Source: VXOI01 sp965261945
GTDB lineage: Bacteria > Chloroflexota > Dehalococcoidia > Lucifugimonadales > UBA3495
Assembly (NCBI GenBank): GCA_965261945.1
Contig: CBDHEF010000002.1
Coordinates: 2,852,001 to 2,916,000 of the forward strand
Reading direction: 5' to 3'
Length of the DNA stretch: 64,000 nucleotides
Positions 26,077 through 33,659 of this stretch are shown piece after piece. Under the pieces are notes generated by a model. It saw only the letters and a program-made list of their open reading frames with translations, did not search any database and was not told where the DNA came from. How positions within the stretch are numbered: the first letter of the stretch is position 1; each line of letters starts with the position of its first letter. The position numbers and the translations under genes were made by a program.

Positions 26077-26343
26077 ATGCCCGATACATATTACTCCAGG
26101 GTTAGCAACTTCCTGTCCGACCCCCGGGACCGCTTCATTGCAGTCGGGGAATCGGCGGATGAAGTTCTGTCAAAGATGAACGAGTACCTGACCAGCGAGG
26201 TCGCCGTTGCGCGCTATGGCTCCATAGACCCCAAAGAGCTGGAAAACAACATCCGCACCTGCATCTTCAAGAAGGGCACCAAGGCCATCCACAACCGCGC
26301 CCCGGACACTCGCTACTACCACGAACCGCCGCCCCACGAGTAA
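26077..26343 (+). CDS. Small hypothetical protein
   Basis: This 88-residue, soluble, charged protein begins MPDTYYSRVSNFLSDPRDRF and has a helical middle (SADEVLSKMNEYLTSE). ATG 26077 follows AGGAGGAGG, one of the strongest ribosome binding sites in the window. An own promoter candidate lies upstream and a clear terminator downstream, so it is a well-expressed single-gene unit. I do not recognise the family. Conserved aromatic residues near both ends (YYSR, YYHEPPP) are the most visible feature. Confidence 0.7.
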   Translation: MPDTYYSRVSNFLSDPRDRFIAVGESADEVLSKMNEYLTSEVAVARYGSIDPKELENNIRTCIFKKGTKAIHNRAPDTRYYHEPPPHE

Positions 26344-26375
26344 TTCGCAGGCGCAATTCCAAGTAGCAACCCGTT

Positions 26376-26407
26376 GACCCCGCATCCCCCGAGCGGGGTC
26401 ATTTTTT
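26376..26407 (+). terminator. Intrinsic terminator
   Basis: GACCCCGC pairs with GCGGGGTC (8 bp, 9-base loop) and is followed by ATTTTTT, 33 bases after the stop at 26343. Confidence 0.88.
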
Positions 26408-26520
26408 GCCCTGCCATAACCTCTGTGGGTCTGCCGCCGTTGTCCTGCATGACGGACGCCCTCACCCCAACCCTCTCCCAGGGAGAGGACTTGCCACCGG
26501 CCCCCTCTACGCAGGCCCTT

Positions 26521-27255
26521 CTACAACGGACGCTTGGCCGGAATTCCCACGCGGCGGGGGTATCGCTCCGGCGTTGGCGCGACCTTCTCGAAGGAAGCCA
26601 CCACCCGGTTGTCGGTCAGGCCGGGGAGCGTCACCGGGTAAACGCCCGCTTGCCGTCCGCCTAACTCCGACAGCGCAAACTCCGCTTCGGCCAGTTCGGA
26701 CTCCAGCCCTCCGTGCTTCAGGGCGACGGCGAATCCCCCCTCCCGGCAGAAGGGCAGCGCGTATTCCAGCAGCAGCGACAGCCGCGCCACGCCACGCACC
26801 AGGGCCAGACAGAAACCGTCGCGCAGGCCGGGGTCGCGGGCCAGCGTCTCGGCCCGCCCGGTGTGCACCGTTACGCCTTCCAGATCCAGCGCGCCCACGA
26901 TATGCTCAAGGAACGCTGTTTTCTTGCCCACCGACTCAATCAGGTGCAGTTCCAGAGCCGGAAACGCCAGCTTCAACGGCAGCCCCGGAAAGCCCGCCCC
27001 ACTCCCCACGTCCACCACCCTAGCAACCCCCGGCAAGCCGTTGGGGTGGGCGTCGCCGCCCTGTAGAAACGGGCGGCCCACGGTAAGGGAATCGAGGAAG
27101 TGCCGTACCTGCGTTTCCTCGTGGCCGGCAATGGAGGTCAGGTTGGCCCGTTGATTCCATTCCGCCAGCTCCCGGTGGTACAGCTCGAACTGCTCAAGCT
27201 GCCCGCCGGAAAGGCCGATGCCCAATTCCTTGGCGCCGTCAGCCAGCAGCTTCAT
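26521..27255 (-). CDS. rsmG: 16S rRNA (guanine-527-N7)-methyltransferase RsmG
   Basis: This 244-residue SAM-dependent methyltransferase modifies G527 of 16S rRNA in the cytoplasm. The family pattern is clear: ELAEWNQRANLTSI near residue 30, VRHFLDSLT, the SAM-binding motif VVDVGSGAGFPGLPLKL (about residue 80), ESVGKKTAFLE and RAETLAR. It is not in the common gidA/gidB context here. The next minus-strand gene upstream (27295-28317) is 39 bases away and may be co-transcribed. Confidence 0.95.
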   Translation of the reverse strand: MKLLADGAKELGIGLSGGQLEQFELYHRELAEWNQRANLTSIAGHEETQVRHFLDSLTVGRPFLQGGDAHPNGLPGVARVVDVGSGAGFPGLPLKLAFPALELHLIESVGKKTAFLEHIVGALDLEGVTVHTGRAETLARDPGLRDGFCLALVRGVARLSLLLEYALPFCREGGFAVALKHGGLESELAEAEFALSELGGRQAGVYPVTLPGLTDNRVVASFEKVAPTPERYPRRVGIPAKRPL

Positions 27256-27294
27256 AGGCCGGGGCGCAGCTCCTGACTGGCTGCCCTGCGTTTT

Positions 27295-28317
27295 TCATTC
27301 GAGTGTGTATTCGTCAAGAAAATCGAGCATCTCATCACGTATGCCCCACATTACCGGGGTGTCGTCTACCGAAAGCTTAATTCCCAGGGCAGCCGTTACC
27401 GGCTCCACCAGTTGGGCCAGGCGGGGAGCGCTGACCATTATCTCCGACGGCCGAACCGGAATGGTCTCCAGCAGCTTGACCAGCAACTCCTGCCGGTCGG
27501 CATCGGTAGGCCCGGGCCCCATGAACGCCTCATTCATCGCTGCGCCGGAGTCGGTGTGAGCGATCAGGGCCAGTGTCGGGAAGTGGGGGCGACCGCCCCT
27601 TTCCTCCCGCGCCGGCGCGGGAAGAAAGAAAATGCCCAACTCCCAGACCGAATCGGCTCCGGCCTTCGACTCGGCCAACTGCCGGAGGCGTTCCGCATCG
27701 GCGTATTCCGGCACGGCCGGAGGCAGCGGGAACGCAAGCGGCTCCAGGGCGTTGCTCCAACTTCCGTCCTGGAAACGCCGGGACAGCATCATAACGGCGC
27801 CGTCTTCAGTCCTGAAGGACATCTTCTCCTGACCCATCAATGCGGCGGCATCAATCACGCAACGCAGGGCCACCGTCAGAAACCCGGCGTCGTCCGCCTC
27901 CAGTCCCCATGGCAGGTAGCCGGGCTTGAAGTCCTGGAACAGGGGCCATTGGCCCCGCCCGCGGTACCTGAGTCCCAAGCTGCGAATCACGTCGCGGTTC
28001 GGCTTGGGCAGTTCCTCGCGGTCGGCGAGCGTGGCTGCAAGAGCATTCGTGGCATGCAGGCTTTCCAGCGAACCGGCCTCTATTGCTCCCGACACCAGCG
28101 CCAGGTAGCCAGCCAGCCCCTCGTCGCCCCGGTACACGGCCAGCCCGTATTCCATTCCGCCGCTGCCCATGACAACGCAGTAACCCTTGTACTCCCAGGA
28201 GGGATGCTCCACGGCCACCAAATCCGCGTCGCCAAACCATTGCCAGGGAGCGGCCTGGCAGTATTCCCGGAAAGTCTCGTGAAGGGCGAGCCATTGTTCA
28301 AGGCTTGGTTCGGCCAT
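27295..28317 (-). CDS. DUF7309/DUF6930-like protein
   Basis: The 340-residue cytoplasmic protein starts at ATG 28317 (MAEPSLEQWLALHETF); the frame stays open to 28377 without a better start. The N-terminal part (APWQWFGDADLVAV, GYCVVMGSGGMEYGLAVYRGDEGL) matches, from memory, the DUF7309 pattern. The C-terminal part (residues about 255-340, PSEIMVSAPRLAQLVEPVTAALGIKL) resembles DUF6930. These domains co-occur in uncharacterised proteins. No catalytic motif is evident. It lies upstream of rsmG on the same strand. Confidence 0.6.
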   Translation of the reverse strand: MAEPSLEQWLALHETFREYCQAAPWQWFGDADLVAVEHPSWEYKGYCVVMGSGGMEYGLAVYRGDEGLAGYLALVSGAIEAGSLESLHATNALAATLADREELPKPNRDVIRSLGLRYRGRGQWPLFQDFKPGYLPWGLEADDAGFLTVALRCVIDAAALMGQEKMSFRTEDGAVMMLSRRFQDGSWSNALEPLAFPLPPAVPEYADAERLRQLAESKAGADSVWELGIFFLPAPAREERGGRPHFPTLALIAHTDSGAAMNEAFMGPGPTDADRQELLVKLLETIPVRPSEIMVSAPRLAQLVEPVTAALGIKLSVDDTPVMWGIRDEMLDFLDEYTLE

Positions 28318-28439
28318 CAGTCTCACACCGCCGCGCGCCACTTGTGCCGCGGGCCACTTGTAATGTTGCCCGCGCACAAGAACGGGCCGGACCGGATTCT
28401 AGCACGCCCCGCGTCCCGTGTGGGACGGGGTGGGGCAGT

Positions 28440-28590
28440 GTCTAACAGTTGTTCCCTCTCCCTCCGGGGGAGGGTTAGGGCGGGGGGTGAGGGCGTATCC
28501 GAACAGGAAACTGTCTTTGACACGCCGGGTTTCACTCTCACCCCGGCCCTCTCCCTCAAGGGAGAGGGCGAATCAAAAGGCCCTGGCCCG
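28440..28590. repeat. Dispersed palindromic repeat pair
   Basis: Two CCCTCTCCCT...GGGAGAGGG palindromes in opposite orientation are separated by about 60 bases. The right end (GAATCAAAAGGCCCTGG) resembles the inverted ends of the element at 8399-8538. It fills the gap between two divergent genes. Confidence 0.65.
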
Positions 28591-28681
28591 TCCGACCCCC
28601 GCAATTGACACGCAAATTGGCTGGCCGTAGAATTGCCTATGTTCGTAAAATCCCCAAAGCGCGAGAATCAGAAGGCGGAAA

Positions 28682-28918
28682 ATGGCGACGAAAGCGTATC
28701 TGTTGGTAGAGACTTCCGTGGGCAAGACCAGGGAGGTGGCCACCGCGCTGACCGGCCTGCCAGGAATTGCGACGGTAGACGTAGTGACCGGCCCCTACGA
28801 CATCATTGTGATGATCAGCGCCGACGACATTTCCGTCGTGGGCGACCTGGTAACGGGGCACATCCATACCGTCAACGGAGTGGTGCGCACCGTCACCTGC
28901 GTTGCCGTGGGCGGGTAG
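28682..28918 (+). CDS. Stand-alone Lrp/AsnC ligand-binding (RAM) domain protein
   Basis: The 78-residue protein is a single AsnC-type effector domain (KAYLLVETSVGKTREVATAL, VDVVTGPYDIIVMISADD, VRTVTCVAV) without the usual DNA-binding helix-turn-helix. Such stand-alone domains assemble as dimers or decamers and bind amino acids. They can modulate full-length Lrp proteins or enzymes. It lies 65 bases upstream of an acyl-CoA dehydrogenase gene on the same strand and could sense a related metabolite. Confidence 0.85.
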   Translation: MATKAYLLVETSVGKTREVATALTGLPGIATVDVVTGPYDIIVMISADDISVVGDLVTGHIHTVNGVVRTVTCVAVGG

Positions 28919-28983
28919 CCCCGCCGGGCCGGACGGCCCCCATCGATACTTCCCCACCCTTCCAGCTTCCAGGGAGCGCCGTT

Positions 28984-30174
28984 TTGGACTTTAAGTTTAC
29001 CCCGGAAGACGAGTCCTTCCGCCGGGAACTCAGGACTTTTCTCGAAACCGAACTGCCCCAGACGTGGGAGGGCGGCGGCCGCTACCCGGAGGAAGACGAC
29101 TGGGACCTGACCCGCGTCATCCGCCGCAAGATGGCGGAACGCGGCTGGCTGACCATGCACTGGCCCGAGGAGTACGGCGGGCAGGGCGCATCGCCGGTCA
29201 AGTCGGCCATTTTCAACGAGGAAATCGCCTACCTGCGCGCCCCCGGACGCGACATCTTCGGCGTCCGAATGCTGGGGCCAACGCTGATGATCCACGGTTC
29301 CGAAGAGCAGAAGCGCACACACCTGCCCCAGGTGGCCCGCGGCGAGGTGCAGTGGTGCCAGGGTTACAGCGAACCGGAATCCGGCTCCGATCTGGCCTCC
29401 CTCAGCACCCGCGCCATCCGCGACGGCGACGATCTGGTCATCAACGGCGGCAAGATCTGGACGACGCTGGCCCATCGAGCCGACTGGATCATGCTGCTGA
29501 CCCGCACCGATACCGACGCCCCCAAGCACCGGGGCATCAGCTTCGTGCTGGTGGACATGAAGTCGCCGGGCGTCACTGTGCGGCCCATTATCAACATGGC
29601 CGGGGGCCACGAGTTCAACCAGGTGCTCTTCGACAACGTGCGCGTTCCCCGCGCCAACGTGGTGGGAGAGGAGGACCGGGGCTGGTATGTCGCGGTGACC
29701 CTGCTGGACTTCGAGCGTTCCGGCATTGACTATTCGGCCAACGCCCGCCGCCTGCTGGACGACGTGCGCGAGTACGCCACCGAGACCAGGCACGGTGGTT
29801 CCAGACCCGGAGGGCAGACCCTCATGGACGCTCCCTGGGTGCGCAACCTGATGGCCGACCGCTATATCGAGTGCGAAGTTGCCCGTCTGATAGCTTACAA
29901 CGTGGCCTATATGCAGGGGGAGGGCTTGATCCCCACGCGCGAAGCCTCGATGAGCAAGGTGTTCGGCAGCGAGACGGTGCGCCGGGTGACCGACGCGGCC
30001 ATGGATGTGCTGGGGCTGTATGGAACGCTGGGCCGCGAGGAAAAGTGGGCGCCACTGCGGGGCCGGGTCCAGGAACACTGGATGCTCAGCTTCTCCGGCA
30101 CCATCGCCGCCGGCACCTCGGAAGTGCAGCGAAACATCATCGCCGGGCGCGGCCTGGGACTGCCGAGAGGATAG
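28984..30174 (+). CDS. Acyl-CoA dehydrogenase
   Basis: This 396-residue FAD enzyme introduces a double bond into acyl-CoA. The start is TTG 28984 (MDFKFTPEDESFRREL), with GGGAG about 9 bases upstream. The open frame reaches further up but overlaps the preceding gene. Family motifs include the FAD/substrate segment CQGYSEPESGSDLASLSTRA, KIWTTLAH in the middle domain and the C-terminal GTSEVQRNIIAGRGLGLPRG. It is full length, and an enoyl-CoA hydratase gene lies 0.6 kb downstream. Confidence 0.93.
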   Translation: MDFKFTPEDESFRRELRTFLETELPQTWEGGGRYPEEDDWDLTRVIRRKMAERGWLTMHWPEEYGGQGASPVKSAIFNEEIAYLRAPGRDIFGVRMLGPTLMIHGSEEQKRTHLPQVARGEVQWCQGYSEPESGSDLASLSTRAIRDGDDLVINGGKIWTTLAHRADWIMLLTRTDTDAPKHRGISFVLVDMKSPGVTVRPIINMAGGHEFNQVLFDNVRVPRANVVGEEDRGWYVAVTLLDFERSGIDYSANARRLLDDVREYATETRHGGSRPGGQTLMDAPWVRNLMADRYIECEVARLIAYNVAYMQGEGLIPTREASMSKVFGSETVRRVTDAAMDVLGLYGTLGREEKWAPLRGRVQEHWMLSFSGTIAAGTSEVQRNIIAGRGLGLPRG

Positions 30175-30262
30175 TCAGCCGAAGCCATAAAACGCAAAGG
30201 CGCAATGAGCGCATAGGAATCCAATCTTCCTCTGCGCTCCTGCTTTGTTTGGCGTTACGGCT

Positions 30263-30619
30263 CTAGGCGGCCAGCATCCCCTCGTCGTCGGCGTCCTCTT
30301 GCATCGTGGCTTGGCGGCACCGCTGGATGATGCGGAAGACGGTGCGGACGGTGACGGAGAAGCGGGCGGCGGTTTCCTCGACGCTCAGGGAGTCCTGTTG
30401 CATGGCGCGCACAATTCGGAAGTCGCGGGCCAGCCTGCGGTTGCGCTGGTACCAGGCCGGGTCGTCGTACTTGCACCGGGGCAGCGGGCAGTCGAGGCAG
30501 GAGTCCGACGCTTCGCAGCCAGTGTCCTCGTAGTGGTAAAATTCCGTGGCGTCGTCTGCGTAGACGCGGCTGGCATGGGAGCTGACCTTTTCGGGGCGGG
30601 CGGCGAGCAGCGTAACCAT
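30263..30619 (-). CDS. HTH protein with a Cys cluster, probably self-regulated
   Basis: The 118-residue protein has four closely spaced cysteines at about 35-50 (CEASDSCLDCPLPRC), suited to binding a metal or Fe-S cluster. A C-terminal helix-turn-helix follows (SVEETAARFSVTVRTVFRIIQRCR). Start ATG 30619 follows GGGAG by 6 bases. A perfect 11-bp inverted repeat lies directly upstream, so the protein may repress its own gene and perhaps the divergent enoyl-CoA hydratase gene. I do not recognise a named family. Confidence 0.7.
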   Translation of the reverse strand: MVTLLAARPEKVSSHASRVYADDATEFYHYEDTGCEASDSCLDCPLPRCKYDDPAWYQRNRRLARDFRIVRAMQQDSLSVEETAARFSVTVRTVFRIIQRCRQATMQEDADDEGMLAA

Positions 30620-30638
30620 CACAATCTCCCAAACGGGT

Positions 30639-30667
30639 GTTCTAAATTAGTACGCTTAATTTAGAAC
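30639..30667. promoter_or_regulatory. Probable operator: 11-bp perfect inverted repeat
   Basis: GTTCTAAATTA (30639-30649) and TAATTTAGAAC (30657-30667) are exact complements with a 7-base spacer, 19 bases upstream of the HTH gene start. A related half-site GTTCTAATTT occurs at 30715-30724, nearer the divergent enoyl-CoA hydratase gene. The AT-richness stands out from the flanks. Confidence 0.65.
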
Positions 30668-30760
30668 ATAAGTACAGGTAGTGTCAACGTATTTTGGCCC
30701 GATTTTGGGGAAATGTTCTAATTTGGGCCAACTGCCAAAAACCCAATTGCCGGAGGGCCT

Positions 30761-31540
30761 ATGACTGAATACGAGACAATGACCTACGAGCGCAAGGGCA
30801 GGACTGCTTACATCATGTTCAACCGCCCGCAGTCGCTCAACGCGGTGAACCGGCAGTTCGAGGAAGACCTGCACGAGGCGCTGCTGGAGTTCGACACCGA
30901 CGAGGACGCCTGGGTCGGCATAATCCACGGCGCAGGCCGGGCCTTCTGCGCGGGGGCCGACATCAAACAGCGTTTCGTCGAGATGACGCCGCATGAAGCA
31001 GCGCGGCGGGATCGCGGCCCCAACCCCGAGGGCTACCTCGGCCGCAGCATCAACTGGAAGCCCGTCATCGCCGCCGTCCACGGCTACGCGCTGGGGGCAG
31101 GCATCGTCATCGCCGCCGAATGCGACATGATTGTCGCCTCCGAAGACGCCAGGTTCGGCATTTCCGAAACCAAGCGGGGGCTGGCCGGCGGCAGAATCTG
31201 GGCCAAGGTCAACGCCTTCATGCCCTCGAAAATCGCCAGCGAGATGGTCATTACCGGCGAACCGGTGGAGGCTGCGGAACTGTACCGCCTGGGCCTCATC
31301 AATCGCCTGGTGCCCAACGGCTTCCACCTCACCGCCGCAGAGGCCCTGGCCGAGAAGGCGCTCAAGGCCCCGCCGCTCTCGGCGCGGGTGGGCGTGAAAC
31401 TGACCCGCCGCCAGTGGGTTCAGGCCGGCGCCGACGCCGATATGCAGACCCTGCCCCTCAAGCTCCACCAGTCCGAGGACTTCAAGGAAGCCAGTCGCTC
31501 CTTCATGGAAAAGCGCCCGCCGGAATACAAGGCGCGTTAG
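30761..31540 (+). CDS. Enoyl-CoA hydratase/isomerase (crotonase) family protein
   Basis: The 259-residue crotonase-fold enzyme acts on acyl-CoA thioesters. The first oxyanion-hole segment is GAGRAFCAGADIKQ (about residue 58) and the second is AVHGYALGAGIVIAAECDMIVAS (about 107-129). The segment ARFGISETKRGLAGG carries a Glu where hydratases place one of their catalytic acids, though the usual Pro before it is Ser and the GGTQRL pattern is absent. Exact activity (hydratase, isomerase or other) is therefore uncertain. GGAGG precedes ATG 30761. Confidence 0.9.
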   Translation: MTEYETMTYERKGRTAYIMFNRPQSLNAVNRQFEEDLHEALLEFDTDEDAWVGIIHGAGRAFCAGADIKQRFVEMTPHEAARRDRGPNPEGYLGRSINWKPVIAAVHGYALGAGIVIAAECDMIVASEDARFGISETKRGLAGGRIWAKVNAFMPSKIASEMVITGEPVEAAELYRLGLINRLVPNGFHLTAAEALAEKALKAPPLSARVGVKLTRRQWVQAGADADMQTLPLKLHQSEDFKEASRSFMEKRPPEYKAR

Positions 31541-31546
31541 CGAGGC

Positions 31547-31581
31547 AAAAAAGCGCCCTCTCCCAGCGGGAGAGGGCGCTT
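31547..31581 (-). terminator. Strong intrinsic terminator, minus strand
   Basis: AAGCGCCCTCTCCC and GGGAGAGGGCGCTT form a 14-bp stem with a 3-base loop, followed on the minus strand by TTTTTT. It lies 65 bases after the stop of the selenoprotein candidate and faces the crotonase gene, so it may serve both strands. Confidence 0.82.
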
Positions 31582-31646
31582 CCATATCCCCCCGGCGGGG
31601 GAGGGTCAGGGTGGGGGGGAGAAAGCCGCGGTGAATCGTCCGCCGT

Positions 31647-31988
31647 CTAACCCTCCGCTTCCACGCTCCGCATCCCATAGGGCGACTTGCCGATGACCAT
31701 GCCGTTGTCGAATTCGACGACGGCTTTCAGATTGCGAAAAAACAGAAACGACCGCAGGTCTATCTGCATACTGGTGACGTGCCGGGAGAGTTCGGGGAGC
31801 GTCAGCACCTCGACGCCGTTCAGCGTATGCGAATCGTATTCGGAAGTGTCCCGCCGGTGCACCCTGGTATCGACCGATACCTCAACGGCGCACCCCGCTC
31901 AAGTGGAGTGTTGCAGCAGGTCAACCGCCACTCGCCCACCCTTGCTGATAATCTGTTCCGCCGCCCGTTGGCTGAGTACGATTTCCAT
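31647..31988 (-). CDS. Probable selenoprotein, HesB/IscA-like, UGA at codon 30
   Basis: Read through one in-frame TGA (31901-31899), this frame runs from ATG 31988 for 113 residues to a TAG at 31647. The N-terminal 29 residues (MEIVLSQRAAEQIISKGGRV...) and everything after the TGA (AGCAVEVSVDTRV ... NGVEVLTLP ... FKAVVEFDNGMVIG-like end) are in the same frame and both look coding. The overall pattern resembles small HesB/IscA-like proteins. Decoded as selenocysteine the site reads T-U-A-G-C, a UxxC redox motif. A stem-loop with G-starting apical loop lies 23 bases after the TGA, inside the bacterial SECIS distance range. The alternative is a nonsense-mutated gene. Function is unknown; a redox or metal-sulfur role is inferred. 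Confidence 0.65.
31852..31890 (-). promoter_or_regulatory. Candidate bacterial SECIS element
   Basis: On the minus strand GGTATC (31881-31876), loop GGTC and GATACC (31871-31866) form a 6-bp stem whose apical loop begins with G. The loop starts 23 nucleotides after the UGA. CGCCG (31890-31886) and CGGCG (31856-31852) can extend it as a lower stem. This matches the known bacterial SECIS rules (loop 3-14 nt, G among its first two bases, 16-37 nt from UGA). Confidence 0.6.
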
Positions 31989-32033
31989 AATGCTATCTCT
32001 ACTCTCTGCGGTTGGTTCGTCTTGGCCCGTAAG

Positions 32034-32300
32034 CTAACGGGCCTCCCACAACTCCAGACATTGTTCCCTGCTCAACGGACAGTCAACCAAATCGGTGAGC
32101 TCTGCTCTGCTGAGCTTCAGCCTCTGGGCCGTGTCTGAAAGTACGAAGTCAGGCAATTGGCCGCGACTGGAGTGGGAGAACTTGGCCGCCCGGAATTCCG
32201 ACCCGTCAATCGTAACCCAAAAGAACACATGATGGGAGCGTCTGTCCTCTGCGGCCCTCAATTTGCGCCGCAAACTTCTTTGCAGGTCCCTAACGTCCAC
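32034..32300 (-). CDS. Small protein, second gene of a toxin-antitoxin-like pair
   Basis: The 88-residue product starts at GTG 32300, which lies 8 bases before the stop of the upstream gene, so the two are translationally coupled. The sequence has a basic helical N-terminus (RDLQRSLRRKLRAAEDRR), then HHVFFWVTIDGSEFRAAKFSH and a C-terminal helical part (LSDTAQRLKLSRAELTDLVDC). A His/Lys-bearing strand after a basic helix recalls small RNase toxins such as HicA, but I cannot assign it to that family. The frame is open upstream to 32381. Confidence 0.5.
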   Translation of the reverse strand: MDVRDLQRSLRRKLRAAEDRRSHHVFFWVTIDGSEFRAAKFSHSSRGQLPDFVLSDTAQRLKLSRAELTDLVDCPLSREQCLELWEAR

Positions 32301-32682
32301 GGGCGTTGTCAGTCGCTGTATGGACCAGGCGTCTGAGTATCTGCAAGTCTTTGCTGGCGGAAGGCGCCAGATTAGCCTCACGGGACTCCAGAGACTGATA
32401 ATAATCGCTAAAAGAGGTCAGGAGGTCCGTTGTTGCGGATTCCAGGGAGTCCCCCATGCCGTATTCCTGGAGGTTCAGGCAGGTAACGGTTACCTCTTCT
32501 TCCGAAGATGTGTTGACCTCAATATGTAGATCCCCGGCCAATTCCCAACAGCCATCCCACGAGTGTCCGGCAGGGATGAAATATAACGCCTTGTTCGACG
32601 CAGGATCGCTATTTGACTCTGTCCCTGAACACGAAGAAGGAACCAAGTAGCCTGGCAGTTTATGAGTTCCGTGAGTAGTCAC
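32290..32682 (-). CDS. HicB-like small protein, first gene of a toxin-antitoxin-like pair
   Basis: The 130-residue product starts at a GTG (32682). Its centre, DLHIEVNTSSEEEVTVTCLNLQEYGMGDSLESATTDLLTSFSDYYQSLES, has the strand-strand-helix pattern of HicB/partial RNase-H-like antitoxins (an acidic strand, a CLNLQEYGMGDSLESA turn, then a helix). The N-terminal 50 residues are less ordered. It overlaps the next gene by 11 bases. Function as an antitoxin is an inference from size, pattern and coupling. Confidence 0.5.
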   Translation of the reverse strand: MTTHGTHKLPGYLVPSSCSGTESNSDPASNKALYFIPAGHSWDGCWELAGDLHIEVNTSSEEEVTVTCLNLQEYGMGDSLESATTDLLTSFSDYYQSLESREANLAPSASKDLQILRRLVHTATDNARGR

Positions 32683-32714
32683 CTTCCCCTCTTGTGGCCG
32701 AAAAGACCGGAACC

Positions 32715-33305
32715 CTAGCCCGCCAGCAGCAGCGCGTTGATGGCCGCCACGCTGGTGGGGTGTATGGCTCTGCGGCGTTGCAGGCGCAGGGCCGACTCGC
32801 GGCAGAGGAACTCCAGCACCGCCTGGCCCAGGCTTTCGTTGGCAATGTGCCGCAGTTCCTGCTGGTAGGGGTAGGACTTTATCTTGCGCGGCTCCAGCTT
32901 GTCGGCGATGAACACCAGCAGACCCAGCGGCGTCAGGTTGGGGTGCCCCGTGGTGTGATAGCGTACCGCGTCGAGCATCTCCTCGTCGTCCAGGCCGTCC
33001 TCGTGACGCAGCAACTCGGCGCCCACTGGCCCGTGCAGCATGACCGGCGCCTTCCGCTCGATGTCCAATATGGTCAGGTCGAACCGCTCGGCCTGGCGCA
33101 TGATTTCCTTTTTCTTGGCGGCGCGGGCAACGTCGTGGCCCAGAATTGCCAGTTCGGCCCGTTCCTCATCTATACCGTGCCGGGCCGCTAGGTCCAACCC
33201 CACGTCGCGGACGCGGAAGATGTGGGCCAGCAACTTGTCCGGCAGCGACTCGAACCGTTCCCGGAACTTATCATTCGCAATCTGATAAGTCGGGCTGGCG
33301 GTCAT
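32715..33305 (-). CDS. yqeK: HD-domain hydrolase, YqeK-like (Ap4A/dinucleoside tetraphosphatase)
   Basis: The 196-residue cytoplasmic HD-superfamily phosphohydrolase carries the metal-binding pattern of YqeK. His is in KLLAHIFRVRDV, the HD pair is in AELAILGHDVAR, further His residues are in MLHGPVGAELL and RYHTTGHPNLTPLG, and the Asp is in FIADKLEP. YqeK-type enzymes symmetrically hydrolyse Ap4A. Its start overlaps the stop of the HIT gene (ATGA), so the two nucleotide-handling enzymes form one operon, which supports a shared dinucleotide substrate. Confidence 0.85.
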   Translation of the reverse strand: MTASPTYQIANDKFRERFESLPDKLLAHIFRVRDVGLDLAARHGIDEERAELAILGHDVARAAKKKEIMRQAERFDLTILDIERKAPVMLHGPVGAELLRHEDGLDDEEMLDAVRYHTTGHPNLTPLGLLVFIADKLEPRKIKSYPYQQELRHIANESLGQAVLEFLCRESALRLQRRRAIHPTSVAAINALLLAG

Positions 33306-33652
33306 CCCATCTCCCCGAGCTGTCGCCCGCCCAGCAGGTGTACATGGGGGTGGGCTATCGTCTGGCTGGCGTCCGGCCCCTGGTTCAGCACCAGGCGGTA
33401 GCCGCTGAGGGTGACATTCTCGCGTCGGGCCATTTCCTCGGCTACGACGAACAGATGCCCCATGATTGGGACCTGACCGGGGCCGACGTAGGCCAGCGAA
33501 GCGATGTGCATATTGGGAATGACCAGCAGATGCACCGGCGCTTTGGGGTTGATGTCTTTGACCACGAAACAGCGGTCATCGCGATAAATCGCTTCCGGGT
33601 GGGCCGAGTCGCGGGCTATGGCGCAGAAAATGCAAGGCGTAGTGGCGGTCAT
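33302..33652 (-). CDS. HIT-family (histidine triad) nucleotide hydrolase
   Basis: This 116-residue protein is of the HINT/HIT branch. CIFCAIAR near the N-terminus is the zinc-type Cys pair. NPKAPVHLLVIPNMHI is conserved, and the catalytic triad motif is HPHVHLLGG (about residue 102). These enzymes hydrolyse AMP-linked compounds such as adenosine phosphoramidates. It overlaps the YqeK gene by four bases. Confidence 0.93.
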   Translation of the reverse strand: MTATTPCIFCAIARDSAHPEAIYRDDRCFVVKDINPKAPVHLLVIPNMHIASLAYVGPGQVPIMGHLFVVAEEMARRENVTLSGYRLVLNQGPDASQTIAHPHVHLLGGRQLGEMG

Positions 33653-33659
33653 TGGCAGT

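Noticed and set aside
21074..26343. A complete integrated prophage with attachment sites
   Set aside because: No integrase, portal, terminase or tail genes and no matching direct repeats at the ends were found.
31647..31862. A separate 71-codon gene
   Set aside because: The same frame continues upstream through a TGA to a plausible start at 31988, and residues on both sides of the TGA look coding. I therefore treat it as part of one UGA-containing gene.
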